Below are positions 8,125-16,055 of a stretch of DNA of 22,005 bases, one piece after another. The DNA comes from UBA8346 sp050260935. GTDB taxonomy: Bacteria; Bacillota; UBA4882; UBA8346. The position numbers and the translations under genes were made by a program. The stretch is from positions 1-22,005 of the forward strand of contig JBLNCU010000076.1 of the NCBI GenBank assembly GCA_050260935.1, read 5' to 3'. Under the pieces are notes generated by a model, which did not search any database, had not been told where the DNA came from, and worked only from the letters and a program-made list of their open reading frames with translations. Each line of letters opens with the position of its first letter. Positions within the stretch are counted from its first letter, which is position 1.

Positions 8125-8221
8125 GATGGGCGGCAAATTAAATGGGAGAATGAGAGTTTTTTGTGCAAGCGGAGGATTTTTTCGGTCCTCGTCTTCAAGA
8201 AGGCTATCTTCACATAGTTGC

Positions 8222-9151
8222 TTATTGCCTGGCGGCTATCAATCCGATCCATCCATCATCCACTAAATATTTGTTAATTGCCAACCCGTTTTCTTCCAAA
8301 GCCGACCTGATCTCCGGGAAACGCTCCTTTATGATCCCGGAAGCCAAAAAAGTCCCCTCGGCAACTAAAACCCGGGCCAATTTAGGGATTATTTCCAAAA
8401 TAGCGCTAGTGATAATATTGGCTGTAACCAGGTTAAAATTGGATTCGTGAAGCTCTTCCAAAAGATCACCTTCTATGACCGTTAATAAATCCTCCGCCCC
8501 ATTCCGGCGGCAATTTTCCCGGGCCACCTTTACCGCTAAAGGGTCAATATCAGTGGCCAAGATTCTTTTAGCTCCCAGTTTTGCTCCGGCCAACGCCAAA
8601 ATCCCGGAGCCGGTTCCCAGATCCAGCATCTCGGTTTCTTCATCGACAATTTCCTGCAAAAGTTGGAGGCAAAGCCTAGTGGTGGGGTGGGTTCCGGTCC
8701 CGAAAGCCATCCCCGGATCCAATTCGATAATTAATTCGCCCTCATGCGGGGAATAAGATTCCCAACTGGGCTTAATGACAATTTTCCCGATATGTTCCGG
8801 TTTAAAATAGGATTTCCAAGCCTCCGCCCAATCCTCTTCTTGAACCTGTTTCAGTTGGAAAACCGGTTGATAACCCAAAACCTGGCTAATCCGTTTTTTA
8901 AGCCGGGCCAACCGTTCACCCAGCCGGTCATCCACCGGATAATAAACTCGTAAGCCAAACCTTTCGGGAAGAAAATCTCTTAATTCCTCCCCGAAAAACT
9001 CATCATGGCGCAAAGCGGCTTCCTTTAAAATTTGCGGGTCATCGTAGACCACCCCGCCGGCCCCTTCCTCTCGGAATAATTCAGCGACAATTTCACCTAA
9101 TTCTGCAGGAATTTCCACTTTGACTTCGCTCCAAAAAGATCCGTCGCTCAT
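8222..9151 (-). CDS. prmA: Ribosomal protein L11 methyltransferase PrmA
   Basis: PrmA trimethylates lysines and the N-terminus of ribosomal protein L11. The protein of 309 residues has the usual small N-terminal substrate-binding domain followed by a class I SAM-binding fold. Visible signatures are DPGMAFGTGTHPTTRLCL, the SAM glycine loop LDLGTGSGILAL, ATDIDPLAVKVAREN, and the NI motif in VTANIITSAILEII. The last of these is usually written VANI(L/V)A in the family, so this copy is slightly divergent. The start is taken as the ATG at 9151 because GAGGGG lies about seven bases before it. The in-frame TTG at 9166 and ATG at 9157 overlap or touch that site. It follows dnaJ by 82 bases on the same strand, the classical end of the dnaK operon in Bacillota. 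Confidence 0.93.
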   Translation of the reverse strand: MSDGSFWSEVKVEIPAELGEIVAELFREEGAGGVVYDDPQILKEAALRHDEFFGEELRDFLPERFGLRVYYPVDDRLGERLARLKKRISQVLGYQPVFQLKQVQEEDWAEAWKSYFKPEHIGKIVIKPSWESYSPHEGELIIELDPGMAFGTGTHPTTRLCLQLLQEIVDEETEMLDLGTGSGILALAGAKLGAKRILATDIDPLAVKVARENCRRNGAEDLLTVIEGDLLEELHESNFNLVTANIITSAILEIIPKLARVLVAEGTFLASGIIKERFPEIRSALEENGLAINKYLVDDGWIGLIAARQ

Positions 9152-9233
9152 TGCCATTCCCCTCAACCAATAATATAAACGATTGATTGTTAAGCCAAAA
9201 TCGCCTTATTTGATCCCAACCCCCATTATTCCT

Positions 9234-10364
9234 TTATTTTCCGAATGCGTCCCGTACCTTGCCGATAAAACCTTTATCATCGCCGACAGTCTCCCCGAAC
9301 GATACCGCCAATTTCCGCAACAGCTCCCGCTGTTCGGGACTGAGCTTCTGTGGTACGGTGATCTTGACCCGCACATGATGATCGCCCCGTCCATGGCCCC
9401 GGAGAAAAGTAATTCCATGGCCGCGCAGCCGGAAACTGGTCCCGTGTTGGGTCCCTTCCGGAATCCGCAGTTCGACTTTACCGTCCAAAGTATCGATCAT
9501 TACTGCCGTTCCAAGGGTTGCTTGAGTGATGCTAAGCTTGATTTCACTAATAACATCATTACCTTGTCTCTCAAACTTGGGATGCGGTTTTACATGAATA
9601 TAAATATACAAGTCCCCCGGCGAACCGCCACGGAGACCGGCCTCGCCTTCACCGCTGATTCGCAGCCGGGAACCGCTTTCCACTCCTCCAGGCACTTTTA
9701 CCTCAATCCTCCGGGACTTGCGAACCCGTCCGCTTCCTCCGCATTCACCGCAAGGAGTTTCAACGGTTTTACCTTCACCGCGGCAACGATCACAGGTTTT
9801 AACATTCACAAAACGGCCAAACGCAGTATTTTGGGTAATCTGAACCTGGCCGCTGCCGTTACAAACCGGGCAAGTTTTAATAGGGGTTCCGGGTTTAGCG
9901 CCGTTTCCCTTACAAGTTGGGCAAATTTCTGTCCGGGGAATTTCCACCGTCGTCTCCTTGCCAAAAGCCGCTTCTTCAAAAGTAATTTCCATGTCAAACC
10001 GGAGATCATTACCGCGTTGAGGGCCGTTTTTGCGGCGGGAACCGCCCCCGCCGCCGAAAAACATGTCAAAAATATCCCCGAAACCTTCAAATCCAAAATC
10101 ACCAAACCCGCCGCCCATACCAGCGCCAAAATTAGGATCATTGGCGGCATGGCCGTACTGGTCGTAGGCGGCCCTTTTTTGGGGATCGCTTAAAACACTG
10201 TACGCCTCATTAACCTCTTTAAATTTAGCCTCGGCTTCTTTGAGATTATCCTTGTTTACATCCGGATGATACTGGCGGGCCAATTTCCGGAAGGCCTTTT
10301 TTATTTCATCATCCGAAGCGTTTTTGCTAACCCCGAGAACCTCATAATAGTCTCTTTTCGACAT
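9234..10364 (-). CDS. dnaJ: Chaperone protein DnaJ
   Basis: DnaJ is the Hsp40 co-chaperone that delivers substrates to DnaK and stimulates its ATPase. It is a full type I DnaJ of 376 residues. The J domain has HPD at 33-35. A Gly/Phe-rich linker follows (ending in a GGGGG run). Four zinc-binding repeats come next: CPTCKGNG, CPVCNGSG, CDRCRGEG and CGECGGSG. The two beta-barrel C-terminal domains complete the protein. The second ATG (10364, product MSKRDYYEVL) is preferred because AAAGGA lies seven bases before it; the ATG at 10370 is only one base from that site. It is separated from dnaK by 245 bases that contain an inverted repeat and a candidate promoter, so it may be both co-transcribed and independently expressed. 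Confidence 0.97.
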   Translation of the reverse strand: MSKRDYYEVLGVSKNASDDEIKKAFRKLARQYHPDVNKDNLKEAEAKFKEVNEAYSVLSDPQKRAAYDQYGHAANDPNFGAGMGGGFGDFGFEGFGDIFDMFFGGGGGSRRKNGPQRGNDLRFDMEITFEEAAFGKETTVEIPRTEICPTCKGNGAKPGTPIKTCPVCNGSGQVQITQNTAFGRFVNVKTCDRCRGEGKTVETPCGECGGSGRVRKSRRIEVKVPGGVESGSRLRISGEGEAGLRGGSPGDLYIYIHVKPHPKFERQGNDVISEIKLSITQATLGTAVMIDTLDGKVELRIPEGTQHGTSFRLRGHGITFLRGHGRGDHHVRVKITVPQKLSPEQRELLRKLAVSFGETVGDDKGFIGKVRDAFGK

Positions 10365-10400
10365 CGGCATTTCCTTTCAACCGGCAATCAACCAAGGGAA

Positions 10401-10495
10401 TTTGAAAATGACAATTGCCAATTAATTCATGAGTATTGTATTTTAATTCCTAAAACCTTTATCTATTGTTACTCATGCAACGGCAATTGTCAAAT
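10401..10495. repeat. Imperfect inverted repeat between dnaK and dnaJ
   Basis: TGACAATTGCC (10409-10419) is matched by GGCAATTGTCA (10482-10492), and CATGAGTA (10428-10435) by TACTCATG (10470-10477). A flanking TTTGA/TCAAA pair extends the arms. The loop is about 34 bases. It could fold in the mRNA between dnaK and dnaJ, or be a small mobile-element remnant. No second copy was seen in the window. Confidence 0.55.
10465..10493 (-). promoter_or_regulatory. Candidate internal promoter for dnaJ
   Basis: On the minus strand a perfect TTGACA (10488-10493) is followed after 17 bases by AACAAT (10465-10470, 4 of 6 to TATAAT). The -35 box lies inside the right arm of the inverted repeat. The leader to the dnaJ ATG would be about 95 bases. 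Confidence 0.38.
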
Positions 10496-10609
10496 CAGAA
10501 ATTTAATTTGTTCTATAACCGGTTTATCGTGTCAAAATATCTTTGGACACATCACTTTATTTTTTAAAACGTTTAGTTGATTATCAATTATAGATTATCA
10601 TTTTATTCT

Positions 10610-12457
10610 TTATTTATCATCCTGTACCTTATAATCGGCATCAACCGTCGGGCCTTCCGCTTGAGGGCCGTATCCGGTCGGTCCCTGATCAGGTCCGGGA
10701 GCGCCGGGGCCGGCTTGGTTGGCGGTACTTTGGTTGTAAATCGTGGCCGACAATTCGTGTAAGGCCTTTTCCAAAGCCTCTTTCTTAGCTTTGATACCGG
10801 ATATGTCTTTGGCGGAAACCACTTTCTCCAATTCTTCCTTGGCTTTCTGAATCTGTTCAAGCTTTGATTTGTCAACTTTGTCACCGATATCCTTGATGGT
10901 CTTCTCGGTGGTGTAAATCAAACTGTCCGCTTCATTGATCGCTTCCGCTTCTTCGCGGCGGCGTTTATCCTCTTCCGCATGAGCCTCGGCTTCCTTCACC
11001 ATCCGGTTGATTTGTTCCTCTTTCAGACCGCTGGAAGTAGTGATGGTAACCTTTTGCTCCTTCCCGGTTCCCTTGTCTTTAGCTGAAACATGGACAATAC
11101 CGTTGGCGTCGATATCGAAGGTGACTTCGATCTGGGGTATGCCGCGCGGAGCCGGTGGAATTCCGTCAAGTCTGAATTGGCCCAAAGTGATATTATCAGC
11201 GGCCATCGGCCGTTCTCCTTGCAATACGTGTATATCCACCGCCGTTTGATTGTCGGCGGCGGTTGAAAAGATCTGGGTTTTCGACGTGGGGATGGTGGTA
11301 TTCCGGTCGATAATCCGGGTGAAGACACCGCCCAAAGTCTCTAAGCCGAGCGACAACGGAGTAACATCCAACAAGACGATATCCTTCACTTCACCGGTAA
11401 GAACACCGGCCTGAATAGCGGCGCCCACCGCCACCACTTCATCCGGGTTAACCCCCTTGTAAGGCTCTTTGCCGATTATCCTCTTTACCATTTCTTGAAC
11501 AGCCGGGATTCTGGTAGAACCACCGACCAAAATCACCTTGTCGATATCTTTCGGCTGCAGTCCGGCGTCCTCCAGGGCCCGCTTGGTCGGACCAACAGTG
11601 GCCTCTACCAAATCAGCGGTTAATTCGTCAAATTTAGCCCTGGAAATAGTTAAATCCAAATGTTTCGGTTCCCCGTTGACCGCGGTGATAAACGGCAGAC
11701 TGATGGAGGCGGAGGTCAAACCGGACAATTCAATCTTAGCTTTCTCCGCGGCCTCTTTCAACCGTTGCAGAGCCATCCGGTCATTCCGGAGATCAATGCC
11801 GTTCTCCTTCTTAAACTGCTCGGCAATCCAATTAACGATTCTCTCGTCAAAATCATCCCCGCCTAAACGGGTATTACCTCCAGTGGCCTTAACTTCAAAG
11901 ACCCCATCGCCAAGCTCCAGGATGGATACGTCAAAAGTCCCGCCACCCAAGTCGTAAACAAGGATGGTATGGTCCTCCCCTTTGTCCAGCCCATAAGCGA
12001 GCGAAGCCGCCGTGGGCTCATTGACGATCCGCAGCACTTCCATTCCGGCAATCCTCCCGGCATCTTTGGTGGCTTGGCGCTGGGAATCGGAGAAATAAGC
12101 CGGTACGGTAATGACTGCTTTGGTAATTTTTTCTCCCAGGTAAGCTTCGGCGTCCGCCTTCATTTTCTGGAGAATCATCGCCGAAATCTCCGGCGGAGTG
12201 TATTGCTTATCATCGATAGTTACTTTATAGTCGGTTCCCATCCGCCGTTTAATCGAAACAACGGTCCGGTCGGGATTGGCGATTGCCTGACGTTTGGCCA
12301 CTTGACCGACCATCCGCTCGCCGGTCTTTGAAAAACCGACTACCGAAGGAGTGGTGCGGCCGCCTTCAGCGTTCGGAATAACAACGGCCTCCCCACCTTC
12401 CATAACCGCCATACAAGAGTTGGTAGTTCCCAAATCAATCCCTAAAACTTTTGCCAT
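10610..12457 (-). CDS. dnaK: Chaperone protein DnaK (Hsp70)
   Basis: DnaK is the central ATP-dependent Hsp70 of the cytoplasm. The protein of 615 residues is full length. The N-terminal actin-like ATPase begins MAKVLGIDLGTTNSC. It contains the phosphate loop DLGGGTFDVSILE, the DDFDERIVNWIA segment, and the adenosine motif LVGGSTRIPAVQ. The VLLDVTPLSLG linker leads to the beta-sandwich peptide-binding domain, then a helical lid and a disordered Gly/Pro/Gln-rich tail. The tail ends VDADYKVQDDK, close to the standard DADYEVVDD form. A GGGGG ribosome site precedes the ATG by about 9 bases. It lies 91 bases after grpE and is transcribed from the CIRCE-controlled promoter upstream of hrcA. Confidence 0.98.
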   Translation of the reverse strand: MAKVLGIDLGTTNSCMAVMEGGEAVVIPNAEGGRTTPSVVGFSKTGERMVGQVAKRQAIANPDRTVVSIKRRMGTDYKVTIDDKQYTPPEISAMILQKMKADAEAYLGEKITKAVITVPAYFSDSQRQATKDAGRIAGMEVLRIVNEPTAASLAYGLDKGEDHTILVYDLGGGTFDVSILELGDGVFEVKATGGNTRLGGDDFDERIVNWIAEQFKKENGIDLRNDRMALQRLKEAAEKAKIELSGLTSASISLPFITAVNGEPKHLDLTISRAKFDELTADLVEATVGPTKRALEDAGLQPKDIDKVILVGGSTRIPAVQEMVKRIIGKEPYKGVNPDEVVAVGAAIQAGVLTGEVKDIVLLDVTPLSLGLETLGGVFTRIIDRNTTIPTSKTQIFSTAADNQTAVDIHVLQGERPMAADNITLGQFRLDGIPPAPRGIPQIEVTFDIDANGIVHVSAKDKGTGKEQKVTITTSSGLKEEQINRMVKEAEAHAEEDKRRREEAEAINEADSLIYTTEKTIKDIGDKVDKSKLEQIQKAKEELEKVVSAKDISGIKAKKEALEKALHELSATIYNQSTANQAGPGAPGPDQGPTGYGPQAEGPTVDADYKVQDDK

Positions 12458-12521
12458 AGAGTTAACCCCCTATTTATTTGTAAAATATGATAAACGAGGC
12501 CTTTTATTCCCCGAAATTAAC

Positions 12522-12541
12522 GGAATCGCGCTTCCGATTCC
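12522..12541 (-). other. Short hairpin between grpE and dnaK
   Basis: GGAATCG (12522-12528) pairs with CGATTCC (12535-12541) around a six-base loop. There is no U-tract, so it is not a terminator. It may stabilise or delimit processed dnaK mRNA. Confidence 0.35.
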
Positions 12542-12548
12542 TTCCCGT

Positions 12549-13172
12549 TTATTCTACTTTGGCCACCGCTACCTTGACTAAGGCCGGCCGGAGCAATTTC
12601 CCTTTATATTTGTAACCCTTTTGCAGCTCTTCGATGACGGTTGGGCAGGTGACTTGGTCGGATTTCTCCTGGAGAAGCGCCTCATGGACCTGGGGATCAA
12701 AAGCTTGCTGTAGAGTGGCGATCTGTTCCAGTCCTTCACTTTTTAAAATGGCCTGAAATTGTTTTAAGGTAAGGCTCACTCCCTCTTGCCAGCTACTATT
12801 GTCGCTTTGTTCACTGAAACTGTCTACCGCCCTTTCCAAACTGTCCAATACCGGTAAAATTTTTTTCAGCAGTTCCTCGCCGGCAAAACAAGTAATCTGT
12901 TCATATTCCTGCCTGCTCCGGCGGCGGAAATTTTCAAAGTCGGCCTGAGTCCGCAACATCCGGTTGTAATATTCTTCTTTGCTCTCCAGGGCAGCCTTTA
13001 ATTCTTCTTCCAATTGGGCAATCCGATGCTCCGCCTCATTAGCCGGCCCGGTTTCAACCGCCGGGGAGGCCGGTTCCTTAATAATTGTCTCAACCCCAGG
13101 ATCTTTCGATGCTGTCCCATTTGGAGTTTTTCTTTCTTCTTTTTTTGTTTCTTCCGTATGTTTCTTAGACAT
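12549..13172 (-). CDS. grpE: Nucleotide exchange factor GrpE
   Basis: GrpE releases ADP from DnaK. The protein of 207 residues has a charged, disordered N-terminus rich in Lys/Glu/Thr, then a long coiled coil (AEHRIAQLEEELKAALESKE onward) with the family motif RTQADFENFRRR. It ends in the compact beta domain with PQVHEALL and VIEELQKGYKYKGKLLRPALVKVA. The start is the ATG at 13172 because GGAGG (13178-13182) lies five bases before it. An in-frame ATG at 13184 precedes that site. The chaperonin stop codon is only 12 bases before this start, so the two genes are closely coupled. No missing residues are evident. Confidence 0.96.
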   Translation of the reverse strand: MSKKHTEETKKEERKTPNGTASKDPGVETIIKEPASPAVETGPANEAEHRIAQLEEELKAALESKEEYYNRMLRTQADFENFRRRSRQEYEQITCFAGEELLKKILPVLDSLERAVDSFSEQSDNSSWQEGVSLTLKQFQAILKSEGLEQIATLQQAFDPQVHEALLQEKSDQVTCPTVIEELQKGYKYKGKLLRPALVKVAVAKVE

Positions 13173-13184
13173 GGTATCCTCCAT

Positions 13185-14723
13185 TTAAAGACATTCTCGC
13201 TCTTCTTTCATTTTGATTATCATTTGAATCCGTAAAATAGCCTCACCGACCTCACCCGCAGTTTTAATGGCATAATATTTTACCAGATAAGGATCCCAAA
13301 TTCCCAATTTGGCAAGATCCTCAGCCAATCCGGTTTCACAATCGATCCCTATAGAGTCGGAGTTCTCCCGTTCCTGCCGGTCCAAAACCTGCTCGATTTT
13401 TTCCAAAGGATTAAATCCGGAATTGACGCATATCTGTATAAATGGACGTTTTAAAGCTTCGATGACACAATTAAAACCGTAACCGGACAAATCCTTTACC
13501 GGGTACCGGCCTAGTTTTCTGGCGATGGCGAGTTCAGCGCCGCCGCCACCGGGAACCACTCCGCCGCGCCATGCCGCCTGTACAGCGGCTGCGGCATCTT
13601 TGGCTATGCGTTCCCTCTCCCCGACTACCTCCTTGGTATGAGCCCCAACTAAAATGGTTACATATTGCTGGTCCGGCTTACCCAGGATCCGTATTTGACG
13701 GAATTTATCCTCGACAATTACGGCAGCGGCCTCACCGGTTAATCTTAAAATCTCCACCGGAGATTTCAGAAGACTTCCTTTTTTAACCGGCCGCGCTCCG
13801 GTCATCTCCGCCAATCGCCGCCATTCATGGGCGGCTACTCCTTGAACACCGATTATTCCCATATCCGTTAACAAATCGCCCACTGAGTCCGAGATGGCCC
13901 GATCGGTAAAGATCGCCTTGATGCCAATCTCCGCCAACTTTTGAATACTAGCGATTAAATCCTGTTCTTGATGTAACCGGTGGTTAAACCCGGCCTCCGT
14001 AGCCAAGGCCTCATTTTCAACCCGGGTAGGTTCCAAGGCGTCGTCAATAATCAGGATTCTGGCATCCTTAACGGATCTAGGCATTTCTCTGTTCAAAGGC
14101 TCTTTCTGGATAACTGTTCCTTGAATTAGAGCATTCTCCGAACCTTCCAAGGGTATAATCTGGTTGGCCAGCCGGAACCATTCGGCTGAAAGCCGCTCTG
14201 GTCCGACAATCCTGGCCGCCTTGACAACCAATTCCGCCAAATCCCGGCGCCCTCTGGCCGCTACCAGGGCAATCTTTTCTATTAAAGGATCATCCAGTGT
14301 TTTTAAAGGTACGGCAATCTCTTTCAACAGCGCCAAGGCTTGCTCAATTCCCAGCCTAATCCCGTCGATAACCTTGACTACCGGAACCCCTTTGGTGATC
14401 TGGGCAACCCCTTCAGCGATCAAGGCGCCGGCAATGATCGTGGCTGTAGTGGTCCCATCTCCGACTTGTTCCTCCTGATGTTCGGCGGCGCTAATCAAAA
14501 TTCTGGCCGCCGGATGGCTGACGTCCATGGTTTTTAAAATGGTGACCCCATCGTTAGTCACCATTATCCCGCCATATTGATCTACCAGCAGGCAATCCAA
14601 ACCCTTGGGTCCCAAAGTGCCCTGAACAGCCTCGGTAACGGCCATCACGGCGCCGGAATTAGTTATCAACGCGGTTAAGTTCTGGTCAACCTCTGAACAC
14701 TCGGCAAATTCTTTGACAGGCAT
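13185..14723 (-). CDS. Group III (archaeal-like, thermosome-type) bacterial chaperonin
   Basis: This is an ATP-driven folding chamber protein of the thermosome/CCT type rather than GroEL. The 512 residues include TLGPKG (36-41), NDGVTIL (57-63) and the nucleotide motif VGDGTTTA (87-94, catalytic Asp89 expected). Late on come GGVVPGGGGAE, the KDAAAAV segment with the second catalytic Asp, and a final block IWDPYLVKYYAIKTAGEVGEA. That final block parallels the thermosome ...EPLRVKTQAI... end. Middle sequence of about 40 residues (ALATEAGFNHRLHQEQDL onward) corresponds to the helical protrusion that acts as a built-in lid, so no GroES is required. The ATG at 14723 is preceded by GGAGG at five bases; the upstream in-frame TTG is part of that site. 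Position between hrcA and grpE matches the Group III chaperonins described from Carboxydothermus and relatives. HrcA/CIRCE control is inferred. Confidence 0.9.
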   Translation of the reverse strand: MPVKEFAECSEVDQNLTALITNSGAVMAVTEAVQGTLGPKGLDCLLVDQYGGIMVTNDGVTILKTMDVSHPAARILISAAEHQEEQVGDGTTTATIIAGALIAEGVAQITKGVPVVKVIDGIRLGIEQALALLKEIAVPLKTLDDPLIEKIALVAARGRRDLAELVVKAARIVGPERLSAEWFRLANQIIPLEGSENALIQGTVIQKEPLNREMPRSVKDARILIIDDALEPTRVENEALATEAGFNHRLHQEQDLIASIQKLAEIGIKAIFTDRAISDSVGDLLTDMGIIGVQGVAAHEWRRLAEMTGARPVKKGSLLKSPVEILRLTGEAAAVIVEDKFRQIRILGKPDQQYVTILVGAHTKEVVGERERIAKDAAAAVQAAWRGGVVPGGGGAELAIARKLGRYPVKDLSGYGFNCVIEALKRPFIQICVNSGFNPLEKIEQVLDRQERENSDSIGIDCETGLAEDLAKLGIWDPYLVKYYAIKTAGEVGEAILRIQMIIKMKEERECL

Positions 14724-14799
14724 TAAAACCTCCAAGTCACGTATTGGTTTTATTATACGCAGCCTGGAGATTTATAAATACTTTCGCCAAAATTAGTTC

Positions 14800-14819
14800 T
14801 TTCTTCAGCGGAGAAGAAA
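14800..14819 (-). other. Small hairpin after hrcA
   Basis: TTTCTTC (14800-14806) pairs with GAAGAAA (14813-14819) just after the hrcA stop codon. The stem is AT-rich and lacks a U-tract. A perfect TATAAT lies further on (minus strand, 14752-14757) without a good -35 box. An internal promoter for the chaperonin is possible but unproven. Confidence 0.25.
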
Positions 14820-14824
14820 TATGA

Positions 14825-15874
14825 TCAGGTCCGTTTATTCAAACGGGTCAACAATTCGCTCAAAATGGCCGCCGTATGTTCGACCACCGGTAAAACCTTT
14901 GAATAGTCCATTCTGGTCGGGCCAAGCACTCCGATAATCCCCACCGTCCGGCCGGAAATTTCATAGCTGGCCGTAACTACGCTGCAATCGTTCAAGCCCG
15001 CTTCCTCGTTTTCATGACCGATTTTAACCCGCGGACCCCGTTCAAGATTGCGGGATAAAAGTTCATACAAACGTTCCTCTTCTTCCAGGGCATTCATTAG
15101 GGGTTTAAATTTCTGGATATCGGCAAATTCCGGTTGTTCCAGCATCTTGGTGGCCCCATCAATGTAAATCCTCTCATTAGAACGGTTGGAAATCGACTTG
15201 AGCAACAATTTAATGGACTCATTAAAAAACTGATCATAAAGTAAAAGCTCAGAACTAATATTATTTAAATCGTTACTATGGAGTTCTTTTAAGGAAATCC
15301 CCCGTAATTTCTGATTCAAAAGATCGGAGAGGCGGTCGAGATCCTCATTGGAGACCTCCGTTTTTAGTTCAATGATTTTATTCTCCACATAACCGGTGTC
15401 AGTAACGATTAACAGTAAAACGGTTGTTGAAGAAAGCTTAACCAATTGAACATGACGGAAAATGGCGGTCTGAAATTGCGGACCTAAAACCACCGATGGG
15501 TATTTGGTCATCTGCACCAATATCTTGGATGTCTGATGAATGATTGACTCTATTTCCTGATGATGGCCCTCCAATTCCTGATAGATATGTTCGATATCCG
15601 CTGGAGACAGTTTGTGAATGGACATCAAGGCGTCAACGTAAAAACGGTACCCCGACTCCGAAGGTATCCGCCCGGCCGAGGTATGAGGCTGCTCTAGGTA
15701 ACCGCTCTCTTCCAAGTCGGCCATTTCGTTACGGATCGTCGCCGGGGAGAGGCCGAGATTGTACCGTCGGGCAATAGTCCTGGAACCAACGGGTTCGGCG
15801 GAGGCAATATAATCATCGGTGATTACTTTTAAGATCTGCTTTTTCCTTTCATCCATCTTTGCTTGGGAGGCCAT
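14825..15874 (-). CDS. hrcA: Heat-inducible transcription repressor HrcA
   Basis: HrcA binds CIRCE operators and represses chaperone genes; free chaperonin is thought to keep it active, so heat stress relieves repression. The 349 residues start with a winged helix-turn-helix, DERKKQILKVITDDYI then the wing/recognition pattern LSPATIRNEMADLEESGYLEQPHTSAGRIPS. A GAF-like core and a dimerisation region follow. The end, TVGIIGVLGPTRMDYSKVLPVVEHTA, is strongly conserved in the family. The ATG at 15874 has AGAGGTG seven bases before it. It is the first gene behind a perfect CIRCE and precedes the chaperonin by 101 bases. In other bacteria GroEL modulates HrcA. Here the co-operonic Group III chaperonin could do so, which is inference. 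Confidence 0.97.
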   Translation of the reverse strand: MASQAKMDERKKQILKVITDDYIASAEPVGSRTIARRYNLGLSPATIRNEMADLEESGYLEQPHTSAGRIPSESGYRFYVDALMSIHKLSPADIEHIYQELEGHHQEIESIIHQTSKILVQMTKYPSVVLGPQFQTAIFRHVQLVKLSSTTVLLLIVTDTGYVENKIIELKTEVSNEDLDRLSDLLNQKLRGISLKELHSNDLNNISSELLLYDQFFNESIKLLLKSISNRSNERIYIDGATKMLEQPEFADIQKFKPLMNALEEEERLYELLSRNLERGPRVKIGHENEEAGLNDCSVVTASYEISGRTVGIIGVLGPTRMDYSKVLPVVEHTAAILSELLTRLNKRT

Positions 15875-15911
15875 ATGGAAGCACCTCTTTAAGAAATTTA
15901 TTTTGGTCTTG

Positions 15912-15938
15912 TTAGCACTCTATCTTAGGGAGTGCTAA
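15912..15938 (-). promoter_or_regulatory. CIRCE operator (perfect) for HrcA
   Basis: TTAGCACTC-N9-GAGTGCTAA is a perfect match to the CIRCE consensus. It starts 38 bases before the hrcA start codon and just downstream of TTGACA-type promoter boxes. HrcA binding here would repress the whole hrcA-chaperonin-grpE-dnaK-dnaJ operon. No second CIRCE occurs in the window. Confidence 0.98.
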
Positions 15939-15947
15939 TCTAATATC

Positions 15948-15976
15948 AAAATATCACTGTCAACTGTATTTGTCAA
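15948..15976 (-). promoter_or_regulatory. Sigma-A promoter of the heat-shock operon
   Basis: On the minus strand a perfect TTGACA (15971-15976) is followed after 17 bases by TATTTT (15948-15953). A second perfect TTGACA at 15958-15963 lies 13 bases closer to CIRCE, but its -10 candidates (TAGATT at 15 bases, GATTAG at 17) are poorer. CIRCE overlaps or follows the predicted start. Confidence 0.62.
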
Positions 15977-16055
15977 GGGGTACCAGTTAATAAGGGGAGG
16001 CCAAAAAAATTTTTTATGAATGAGCTATTAGACACAAAAAGTGGCAGGTTTCATG

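Noticed and set aside
8172..8190. GAGGA/TCCTC hairpin between the kinase and prmA stop codons
   Set aside because: The five-base stem with a nine-base loop is too weak to call a terminator, although a bidirectional signal would be expected here.
9183..10193. 336-residue + strand ORF opposite dnaJ
   Set aside because: It is antisense to the unambiguous dnaJ gene and shows the low-complexity Ser/Thr/Ala/Phe composition typical of a shadow frame.
12458..14824. Second CIRCE or separate heat-shock promoter before the chaperonin, grpE or dnaK
   Set aside because: No TTAGCACTC-like half sites were found outside 15912-15938. The TATAAT at 14752-14757 lacks a proper -35 box.
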